Assembly: GCA_031178305.1 (NCBI GenBank)
Contig: JAPSJG010000307.1
Coordinates: 1-5,028, forward strand
Direction: 5' to 3'
Length of the DNA stretch: 5,028 nt
DNA from: Sinorhizobium sp.
GTDB taxonomy: Bacteria; Pseudomonadota; Alphaproteobacteria; Rhizobiales; Rhizobiaceae
Below, one piece after another: positions 1-4,869 of this stretch. Below the pieces are notes generated by a model that saw nothing but the letters and a program-made list of their open reading frames with translations, was not told the DNA's origin and searched no databases. Numbering within the stretch: the stretch's first letter is position 1; each line of letters starts with the position of its first letter. Made by a program: the position numbers and the translations under genes.

Positions 1-345
1 GACCAGCTGACGGCGAAACTGAAGGAAGTCTATTCGGCGCCGCCGGTGCTGCGCCGCCGCGACGGTACGCAGGAGATCAGCGGCCCGCGCGCTCTTTTGG
101 ACGCGATCTTCGCCGCCGGCCGCAAGGGCTTGACCATGCAGCGCTACAAGGGTCTCGGCGAGATGAACGCCGAGCAATTGTGGGAAACGACGCTCGATCC
201 GAACGTCCGATCGCTGTTGCAGGTCAAGGTTTCCGATGCCACCGATGCGGACGGCCTGTTCTCGCGCCTGATGGGCGACGAGGTCGAGCCGCGTCGGGAC
301 TTCATCCAGGAAAACGCGCTCAGCGTCGCCAACCTCGACATCTGA
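1..345 (+). CDS. gyrB: DNA gyrase subunit B, C-terminal part (5' end outside window)
   Basis: GyrB is the ATPase subunit of DNA gyrase (GyrA2GyrB2), which introduces negative supercoils. The frame is open from base 1 and ends in TGA at 343-345, giving the last 114 residues. Seen directly: the QRYKGLGEMN motif near residue 46 of this fragment, then the EQLWETTLDP stretch, and a tail with LMGDEVEPRRDFIQENAL ending NLDI. Known of the family: these are hallmarks of the C-terminal Toprim-proximal domain of GyrB, and E. coli GyrB ends almost identically (EPRRAFIEENAL...NIDI). ParE, the close paralogue, lacks this exact ending, so gyrB is preferred. The ATPase and transducer domains lie upstream, outside the window. 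Two hairpins follow the stop, so the gene appears to end its transcription unit here. Confidence 0.96.
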   Translation, partial: DQLTAKLKEVYSAPPVLRRRDGTQEISGPRALLDAIFAAGRKGLTMQRYKGLGEMNAEQLWETTLDPNVRSLLQVKVSDATDADGLFSRLMGDEVEPRRDFIQENALSVANLDI

Positions 346-346
346 C

Positions 347-362
347 GCGGCTTTCGAGCCGC
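347..362 (+). other. UUCG-tetraloop hairpin right after gyrB stop
   Basis: A perfect 6-bp stem (GCGGCT with AGCCGC) closes a TTCG loop one base after the gyrB stop codon. UUCG loops are exceptionally stable in RNA. No T-run follows, so it is not a terminator by itself. It may protect the mRNA 3' end or assist the terminator just downstream. Confidence 0.55.
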
Positions 363-372
363 CTTCATACCT

Positions 373-402
373 CCCGGCGCCATACGACGCGCCGGGATTT
401 TT
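373..402 (+). terminator. Rho-independent terminator of gyrB
   Basis: A perfect 8-bp GC-rich stem (CCCGGCGC at 373-380 with GCGCCGGG at 389-396) has an 8-nt loop and is followed by A and five T (398-402). On the opposite strand no T-run follows the stem, so it should not work well for the convergent nitroreductase gene that ends at 414. Confidence 0.88.
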
Positions 403-413
403 CATTTCCGGGC

Positions 414-1010
414 TCAGTCGCCGTTGAACCGGCCTTCGAAGGCGAACTCGCCGATCGCCTTGCGCTGGCTCGGCTTCTCGCGCTCGCGCAGATCGTCCGG
501 CAGCGTGGAGGGGTCGGCGAGCTTGCCGATCGCGACGGCCGCCTCGACCCGGTAGTGTTCCGGCACCTTGAGTACCCGCATCGCCCTCTCGCGGTCGATC
601 CCGCCCATGCCATGCGCATGCCATCCAGCGAGCTGTGCCTGCAGGGCTAAGGCGAACCAGGCGGCGCCGGTGTCGAATGCGTGGGTATAGGAGGGCCGGG
701 CCTCGCCGGTCGAGGTGGGCCTGTGCGTCCTCGAAAGAATGACCACAAGCGCCGAGGCATTTTTCGCCCATCGCTGGTTGCCCTCGTCGAGGGTGTCGAG
801 CAGGCGCTCAAAGTGTTCGGTGCCGCGGCGGCCATAGACGAAGCGCCAGGGCTGCAGGTTGCTGGCGGAAGGCGCCCAGCGCGCCGCCTCGAATAGCGCC
901 AGCAGATCCGTTTCGCTGATTTCCTCGCCGGTAAACGCGCGCGGAGACCATCGCTCCAGAAAAATGGAATGAATCGGGTGGTCTGCTCTTCGGTGGTTGA
1001 TTTCAGTCAC
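414..1010 (-). CDS. Nitroreductase family flavoprotein (FMN-dependent)
   Basis: A 198-residue protein of usual length for the nitroreductase superfamily: small, dimeric, cytoplasmic FMN enzymes that use NAD(P)H to reduce nitro compounds, quinones or related acceptors. Seen: the N-terminal ERWSPRAFTGEEI segment (residues 19-31), whose Arg/Ser/Arg bind the FMN phosphate in this family; AARWAPSASNLQPWRF (residues 42-57), the classic PSxxNxQPW flavin-site motif; a hydrophobic dimer helix around 110-135 containing GAAWFALALQA; and AVAIGK near 158-163 followed by a basic REKPSQRK segment that usually completes the FMN site. The start is GTG at 1010, chosen because an AAGGA lies 9 bases upstream and the next in-frame ATG would remove the FMN motifs. 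It is convergent with gyrB and stands alone. The substrate cannot be told from sequence; nitro, quinone or enoate reductase activity are all possible. Confidence 0.9.
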   Translation of the reverse strand: MTEINHRRADHPIHSIFLERWSPRAFTGEEISETDLLALFEAARWAPSASNLQPWRFVYGRRGTEHFERLLDTLDEGNQRWAKNASALVVILSRTHRPTSTGEARPSYTHAFDTGAAWFALALQAQLAGWHAHGMGGIDRERAMRVLKVPEHYRVEAAVAIGKLADPSTLPDDLREREKPSQRKAIGEFAFEGRFNGD

Positions 1011-1019
1011 GAATGAAAA

Positions 1020-1024
1020 TCCTT
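1020..1024 (-). promoter_or_regulatory. Ribosome binding site supporting GTG start of nitroreductase
   Basis: Read on the minus strand, AAGGA lies 9 bases before the GTG at 1010-1008. It decides the start, because no ATG is available near the N-terminus and the protein aligns to its family from this position. Confidence 0.6.
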
Positions 1025-1179
1025 ATCTTGCGAGCAAATCCGCCTGGGAGGTCTCGGCGATCCAACCTGGAGACGGATTCGCAGTGACGCTACAGAAGTG
1101 ACGGCAGCGATGGAATTCACAGCGTGGAGAGGAGTTGGAGGCGGAGACGATCCTGCCGCCCTTGTTCCGCGATAATTCG
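1025..1179. other. Intergenic stretch with no recognised feature
   Basis: This is the left part of the roughly 490-bp gap between the nitroreductase gene and gabD. It should contain the nitroreductase promoter (minus strand), but I see no convincing -35/-10 pair. A 21-codon frame starting at ATG 1110 has no homology I recognise and no good Shine-Dalgarno, so I do not call it. Confidence 0.5.
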
Positions 1180-1280
1180 CTACAGCGCCGCGCGTCTTAT
1201 CAGACGCGCAAAGGCGCTGTAGCACTTCGAATTGCCGCATGTCTTTGTTCTAAAAACGATCTCGCGTTAAAGAGACATGC
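1180..1280. repeat. Two-hairpin palindromic intergenic element, likely dispersed rhizobial repeat
   Basis: Seen: an 18-bp stem built of two perfect blocks. CTACAGCGCC (1180-1189) pairs with GGCGCTGTAG (1213-1222), and GCGCGTCT (1190-1197) pairs with AGACGCGC (1202-1209), with a TATC loop and an AAA bulge on the right arm. A second, weaker palindrome follows: GCATGTCT (1237-1244) with AGACATGC (1273-1280), whose interior is degenerate. Recalled, not searched: very similar two-part elements (TACAGCGCCGCGCGTCT...GCTGTAGCAC...ACATGCAGTAG) occur many times between genes in rhizobial genomes. No T-run follows on either strand, so it is not a simple terminator. It may be a mobile-derived repeat, an RNA-processing site or part of a small RNA. 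Confidence 0.7.
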
Positions 1281-1289
1281 AGTAGACCC

Positions 1290-1472
1290 GGCTCGGATGC
1301 CCACAGCCTTGTACTCCTGAACAATCAATGAGACGGCCGTATATATTTGACGCAAACACGCGTGGATGGACGCATCGCCATCCGTTTCCAGGCCGGGCAA
1401 TTCAGCATGGAGCAGGAAGATGCAGAAATGGCATTCCAGGTAATTGTCGAACTGGCAAAAAAAGTTGTATAA
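1290..1472 (+). pseudogene. Decayed 3' end of a PLP-dependent amino-acid decarboxylase gene
   Basis: One frame, read from about 1290 to a TAA at 1470-1472, gives a protein-like stretch: after an in-frame TGA at 1329-1331 it reads DGRIYLTQTRVDGRIAIRF, then QAGQFSMEQEDAEMAFQVIV and ELAKKVV. The pattern (yLTqTrvdGRiaiRFq.Gq....eDve.af.vi.ela) resembles the extreme C-terminus of group II pyridoxal-phosphate decarboxylases (aromatic-L-amino-acid or tyrosine decarboxylase type). This assignment is from memory. The codons before the TGA (LVLLNNQ) also fit that tail, so the TGA looks like a nonsense mutation. There is no start codon with a Shine-Dalgarno, the fragment begins right after the palindromic element, and more A/T-ending codons are used than in neighbouring genes. 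The lysine-bearing PLP site and the rest of the enzyme are missing. Its stop is 32 bases before gabD, so it may once have been gabD's operon partner. Confidence 0.55.
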
Positions 1473-1473
1473 G
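1444..1473 (+). promoter_or_regulatory. Candidate sigma-70-type promoter of gabD
   Basis: TTGTCG (1444-1449) and TATAAG (1468-1473) are separated by 18 bases and lie about 30 bases upstream of the gabD start. Both resemble the housekeeping -35 and -10 hexamers. The A-rich spacer stands out from the GC-rich surroundings. Predicted by eye only. The site lies inside the remnant decarboxylase tail, so it may have arisen or gained importance after that gene decayed. Confidence 0.45.
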
Positions 1474-1490
1474 TTCTGTAGATTTTTCCG

Positions 1491-1497
1491 AGGAAGG
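1491..1497 (+). promoter_or_regulatory. Ribosome binding site fixing the gabD start
   Basis: AGGAAGG lies 7 bases before ATG 1505. It is a strong Shine-Dalgarno at ideal spacing. It argues against using the upstream in-frame ATG at 1328, which would add 59 residues with no family match. Confidence 0.8.
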
Positions 1498-1504
1498 ACG
1501 CGCC

Positions 1505-2959
1505 ATGAATCTGAAAGACCCGTCGCTGTTTCGCCAGGCCGCTCTCGTGGGGGAGAACTGGATCGAAGCCGACCCGAACAATGCGATCGAGGTGAACAAT
1601 CCGGCGACCGGCGAGATCGTCGGCCGCGTGCCGAAGCTCGGCGCCGCCGAGACCCGTGCTGCGATCGAAACCGCGGCGCGGGTGCAGAAAGAATGGGCGG
1701 CGAGGACCGCCAAGGAGCGATCGACGACTCTCCGCCGCTGGTTCGAGCTGATGATCGAAAACAAGGACGATCTCGGCCAAATCCTGACGGTAGAACAGGG
1801 CAAGCCGCACGCCGAGGCGACTGGCGAGATCGTCTATGGCGCGAGCTTCATTGAGTGGTTCGCCGAAGAGGCGCGCCGCGTCTATGGTGATCTCGTGCCC
1901 GGCCACCAGAAGGACAAGCGCATCCTGGTGATGAAGCAGCCGATCGGCGTCGTCGCCGCGATCACGCCCTGGAACTTCCCGAATGCGATGATCACCCGCA
2001 AGGCCGGCCCCGCCTTTGCCGCCGGCTGCGCCATGGTGCTGAAGCCGGCCGCGCAGACCCCGTTTTCGGCGATTGCCATTGCCGTGCTTGCCGAGCGCGC
2101 CGGCATGCCGAAAGGACTCTTCAGCGTGATTACCGGTTCGGCGCGCGAGATCGGCGCCGAGATGACCTCCAATCCGACCGTGCGCAAGCTGACCTTCACC
2201 GGCTCGACGGAAGTTGGCGCCGAGCTCTATCGGCAGAGCGCCACGACGATCAAAAAGCTCGGCCTCGAACTCGGCGGCAATGCTCCGTTCATCGTCTTCG
2301 ACGACGCCGATCTCGATGCGGCGGTCGAAGGCGCGCTCATCGCCAAGTTCCGCAACAACGGCCAGACCTGCGTCTGTGCCAACCGCATCTATGTCCAGGA
2401 TCGCGTCTACGAGGCCTTCTCGGGGAAGCTTGCTGCAGCCGTAGCCAAGCTCAAGACCGGCAACGGCATGGAAGAGGGCGTTGTCCTCGGACCGCTGATC
2501 GACCGGTCGGCGCTGGAGAAGGTCGAGGAGCACGTCGCCGACGCGCTTTCGAATGGCGCCCGCGTCATCCAGGGCGGCAAGCGACACGCGCTCGGCGGCA
2601 CCTTCTACGAGGCGACCGTGTTGGCGGATGTCAACCAGGCGATGGCGATCGCGCGAGAAGAAACTTTCGGCCCGGTCGCGCCGCTCTTCCGCTTCAAGGA
2701 CGAGGCGGACGTCATCAATCAGGCGAACGACACCGAGTTCGGCCTCGCCTCCTATTTCTACGCCAAGGATCTGGCGCGCGTCTTCCGTGTCGCCGAGGCG
2801 CTCGAATACGGCATGGTCGGCGTCAATACCGGCCTCATCTCGACGGCGGAGGCACCTTTCGGCGGCGTGAAACTCTCCGGCCTCGGCCGCGAGGGCTCGA
2901 AATACGGCATCGAGGAATTTACAGAGATCAAATATGTCTGCCTCGGCGGCATCGCGTGA
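1505..2959 (+). CDS. gabD: Succinate-semialdehyde dehydrogenase, NAD(P)+-dependent
   Basis: A cytoplasmic aldehyde dehydrogenase that oxidises succinate semialdehyde to succinate, the last step of the GABA shunt and of 4-hydroxyphenylacetate catabolism. At 484 residues it matches E. coli GabD (482) and can be recalled side by side over its full length, starting at MNLKDPSLFRQ against MKLNDSNLFRQ. Seen: TPWNFP with the oxyanion Asn157; KPAAQTP (180-186) in the cofactor site; FTGST (231-235); catalytic base Glu255 in LELGGN; catalytic Cys289 in GQTCVCANR; and ETFGP in the C-terminal third. Cys291 beside Cys289 is the partner of the known redox-switch disulfide in this family. The Ser of E. coli KPASQTP, which I recall as contacting the NADP 2'-phosphate, is Ala183 here, so cofactor preference may differ. 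The gene has its own Shine-Dalgarno and terminator. The hpaI aldolase downstream makes the substrate of this enzyme. Confidence 0.95.
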   Translation: MNLKDPSLFRQAALVGENWIEADPNNAIEVNNPATGEIVGRVPKLGAAETRAAIETAARVQKEWAARTAKERSTTLRRWFELMIENKDDLGQILTVEQGKPHAEATGEIVYGASFIEWFAEEARRVYGDLVPGHQKDKRILVMKQPIGVVAAITPWNFPNAMITRKAGPAFAAGCAMVLKPAAQTPFSAIAIAVLAERAGMPKGLFSVITGSAREIGAEMTSNPTVRKLTFTGSTEVGAELYRQSATTIKKLGLELGGNAPFIVFDDADLDAAVEGALIAKFRNNGQTCVCANRIYVQDRVYEAFSGKLAAAVAKLKTGNGMEEGVVLGPLIDRSALEKVEEHVADALSNGARVIQGGKRHALGGTFYEATVLADVNQAMAIAREETFGPVAPLFRFKDEADVINQANDTEFGLASYFYAKDLARVFRVAEALEYGMVGVNTGLISTAEAPFGGVKLSGLGREGSKYGIEEFTEIKYVCLGGIA

Positions 2960-2975
2960 GGACTGAGATCATCTG

Positions 2976-3010
2976 AATCGGCCGGAAAGTTCTGGCCGGT
3001 TTTTTCTTTT
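2976..3010 (+). terminator. Rho-independent terminator of gabD
   Basis: CGGCCGGA (2979-2986) pairs with TCTGGCCG (2991-2998) around an AAGT loop, with one G-U pair. The stem can extend outward by A-T pairs and is followed by TTTTTTCTTTT (3000-3010). It lies 17-20 bases after the gabD stop. A terminator this strong should cut most transcription into hpaI, so the two genes are probably not a simple operon unless there is read-through. Confidence 0.87.
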
Positions 3011-3041
3011 GCCGATAAGGAATTCTCATTGTAGCGGGATG

Positions 3042-3130
3042 TGCCCCTCACCCTAGCCCTCTCCCCGCACGCGGGGAGCGGGGACTGGTAGGGCGCCGCG
3101 AGTTCCCTTCTCTCCGCAAGCGAGGAGAAG
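3042..3130. repeat. Palindromic intergenic repeat with two hairpins (REP-like)
   Basis: The element opens with CCCCTCACCCTAGCCCTCTC, a start I recognise from abundant intergenic repeats in rhizobia and other proteobacteria (recalled, not searched). Seen: a perfect 8-bp stem CTCCCCGC (3061-3068) with GCGGGGAG (3071-3078), and a second imperfect hairpin CTTCTC (3107-3112) with GAGAAG (3125-3130) whose inner arms are CCGC and GCG around AA. No T-run follows. It lies between the gabD terminator and hpaI, where such elements commonly sit, and could affect mRNA stability of a read-through transcript. Confidence 0.7.
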
Positions 3131-3175
3131 GCCGTGGCAAACAGGGTCTTCCGAAATCCCGCTTGGTTGGACGAC

Positions 3176-3182
3176 AGAGGAG
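3176..3182 (+). promoter_or_regulatory. Ribosome binding site of hpaI
   Basis: AGAGGAG lies 7 bases before ATG 3190. It selects this ATG over in-frame alternative starts a few codons upstream, such as the one at 3163, and gives an N-terminus that matches HpaI. Confidence 0.75.
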
Positions 3183-3189
3183 TGTGCCC

Positions 3190-3990
3190 ATGCCGGCCCC
3201 GAGGAATCCCTTCAAAGCGGCGCTACGCGAGAACCGCTTCCAGCTTGGCCTGTGGGTGGCGCTTGCCAGTCCCTATGCCGCTGAAATCGTGGCCGGCAGC
3301 GGTTATGACTGGCTGCTGATCGACGGCGAGCATGCGCCGAACGACCTGCCGCTGCTCGCGGCGCAATTCGAAGCCATAGCAGGGCGCGGCAGCCACCCGC
3401 TGGTCCGCCTGCCCGTCGGCGATACCGCGCTCATCAAGCAGGTGCTCGACACCGGCGTCCAGACGCTGCTCATCCCCATGGTCGACAGTGTCGAGCAGGC
3501 GCGGCAGCTCGTTCGCGCGGTACGTTATCCGCCGCAGGGCGTCCGCGGCGTCGGTGCGGCGCTCGGGCGGGCCACGAATTTCGGGCGGATTACCGATTAT
3601 CTGGAGAACGCCAACGAGGAGATCTGCCTGCTGCTGCAGATCGAAAGCCGCGCGGGTCTCAAAGCCATCGACGAGATCGCCGCGCTCGACGGCGTCGACG
3701 GGCTGTTCGTCGGACCGGCGGATCTCGCCGCCGACATGGGGCATCTCGGAAATCCCGGCCACCCGGAGGTCCGCGACGCGATCGTCGATGCCTTTGCGCG
3801 AATCAGGAGCGCCGGCAAGGCGCGCGGCATCCTGACCCTTGATCCCGCCCAGGCGCGAGACTATCGCGAGCTCGGCGCCGACTTCATGGCGATCGGCACC
3901 GATGTGACGCTGCTCGTCAGCGCGAGCGAGCGGCTGCGCCGGGAATTCCTTGGAGAGACCGAGCCGGCGCGAACGGAATCCGGCTACTGA
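3190..3990 (+). CDS. hpaI: HpaI-type aldolase (4-hydroxy-2-oxoheptane-1,7-dioate aldolase)
   Basis: A class II, divalent-metal-dependent pyruvate aldolase of the HpcH/HpaI family. E. coli HpaI cleaves 4-hydroxy-2-oxoheptane-1,7-dioate to pyruvate and succinate semialdehyde in homoprotocatechuate catabolism. The protein has 266 residues (E. coli 262) and aligns without gaps at a +3 offset. Seen: LLIDGEHAPN with Asp45 and His48 (E. coli His45, general base); Arg73 (Arg70, binds pyruvate); QTLLIPMV; RYPPQGVRGVG; metal ligands Glu152 in LLLQIES and Asp178 in FVGPADLAADMG; Gln150; and the same C-terminal Gly-(Val)-Tyr ending. It resembles HpaI more than the sister aldolases GarL (5-keto-4-deoxyglucarate) and RhmA/YfaU (2-keto-3-deoxyrhamnonate), but the family is substrate-promiscuous and sugar-acid substrates remain possible. 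gabD upstream would use the succinate semialdehyde. The stop codon directly abuts that of the convergent regulator, and I see no terminator. Confidence 0.88.
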   Translation: MPAPRNPFKAALRENRFQLGLWVALASPYAAEIVAGSGYDWLLIDGEHAPNDLPLLAAQFEAIAGRGSHPLVRLPVGDTALIKQVLDTGVQTLLIPMVDSVEQARQLVRAVRYPPQGVRGVGAALGRATNFGRITDYLENANEEICLLLQIESRAGLKAIDEIAALDGVDGLFVGPADLAADMGHLGNPGHPEVRDAIVDAFARIRSAGKARGILTLDPAQARDYRELGADFMAIGTDVTLLVSASERLRREFLGETEPARTESGY

Positions 3991-4869
3991 TCACGGGATA
4001 GACTGCAATAGCGTCTCGCGTGCGGACTGCAAATGCCGCCGGCAGGCCTGCTCCACCTGCTTCGGGTCGCGCGATTGAAGCGCGGCGATGTAGTCGAGAT
4101 GCTCTTCCAATGCGCGGGCATTGCGCTGGCGCGCATTCGCCTTGTTCCACTGATAATGATAGTGGAAGACAATCGCGATCACATCGTAGAAATCGACGAT
4201 GAAGCGGTTGCTCGACGATTTGTGCACCAGCAGGTGGAAGAGCTCGTCGAGCTCCGAGAACTCGATGTAGCGGTTGTCCACGTCCGCGAGCATTTCCCGG
4301 TGCACCGCTTCGATCTTTTTCAGCTCCTCCCAAGCGGGATCGTCCTCGGGAAGCGTGACGAAACGGGCGGCGGAGCGTAGTTCGAACATCTCCCTGACTT
4401 CCGTCAGTTCGAGCGCGAAGTCGCGGGTAAATCCCTTCAGCACCCAATGGCTGTTCGGCCGTTTCTCGATCAGCCCGAAGCGGCTGAAGCGGATCAGGAA
4501 TTCGCGCACGCTGGTGGTGCCGGTTCCGATCTCGCGTGCCAGTTCGAGCTCGTTGATCTGCATGCCGGGCTCGGCACCGCCCGCCAGGATCCGCCGCATG
4601 AAGCTGCGCTCGATCCGTTCGGCGAGCGAATCGGTCTCCGCGGTCGGGAAGTAGTCGGACGGTTCGGGACGTCTGAGCACCGTCTTGCGCCGCTTGTCCC
4701 AGTTGATGAGATCGAGTTCCTCGCATCGCGCAAGGATCGCGCGAACCGTGGTGCGGCTCACGCCGAGTGCCTGGCCGAGCTCCGGTTCCGACGGCAGCGC
4801 TGAGCTGTCCGTAAGCAATGTGAGGCAGCGGTTGAAGGCATCCTTGAAGACGGTGTTCTGTTTCGCCAT
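3991..4869 (-). CDS. GntR-family transcriptional regulator, FCD type, with two winged-helix domains
   Basis: A 292-residue predicted DNA-binding regulator, longer than the usual 220-250 of FadR/FCD-type GntR proteins. Seen: a first wHTH at about 8-68 with the GntR signature LPSEPELGQALGVSRTTVRA; a second wHTH-like block at about 80-147 (PGMQINELELAREIGTGTTS, then VREFLIRFSRFGLIEKRPNS); and an all-helical FCD ligand domain at about 152-289 (TEVREMFELRSAARF, ELDELFHLLVH, EEHLDYIAAL, RRHL). Likely metal or ligand residues of the FCD pocket are Asp208, His212, His257 and His279. Known of the family: FCD regulators bind small carboxylates and are usually local repressors. By position its targets are probably gabD and hpaI, and itself. 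ATG 4869 is the first start in the frame and allows the full first wHTH; its Shine-Dalgarno is weak. The effector is unknown. Confidence 0.87.
   Translation of the reverse strand: MAKQNTVFKDAFNRCLTLLTDSSALPSEPELGQALGVSRTTVRAILARCEELDLINWDKRRKTVLRRPEPSDYFPTAETDSLAERIERSFMRRILAGGAEPGMQINELELAREIGTGTTSVREFLIRFSRFGLIEKRPNSHWVLKGFTRDFALELTEVREMFELRSAARFVTLPEDDPAWEELKKIEAVHREMLADVDNRYIEFSELDELFHLLVHKSSSNRFIVDFYDVIAIVFHYHYQWNKANARQRNARALEEHLDYIAALQSRDPKQVEQACRRHLQSARETLLQSIP

Noticed and set aside
180..650. A 156-codon plus-strand open frame spanning the gyrB end and the nitroreductase tail
   Set aside because: It crosses a strong terminator and two genuine genes; its composition is that of a shadow frame.
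1135..1320. Short plus- and minus-strand open frames (61-77 codons) through the palindromic element
   Set aside because: They are made by the repeat sequence itself, lack homology, and have no ribosome binding site.
1309..1324. TTGT...ACAA inverted repeat upstream of gabD as a GntR operator
   Set aside because: Only the outer 4 bases match and the interior is not symmetric; chance is likely.
1325..2587. A 420-codon open frame on the minus strand across the first two thirds of gabD
   Set aside because: It is antisense to a gene with full-length GabD homology, has an Arg/Gly/Asp-rich composition typical of mirror frames in GC-rich DNA, and no recognisable domain.
3151..3158. The 8-mer CCGAAATC upstream of hpaI, also present upstream of the regulator (4875-4882, minus strand), as a shared operator
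   Set aside because: It is not palindromic, is absent upstream of gabD, and an 8-base match between two such regions can occur by chance.
3223..3762. A 179-codon minus-strand open frame inside hpaI
   Set aside because: It is the antisense shadow of a well-supported aldolase, with no motif and no Shine-Dalgarno.
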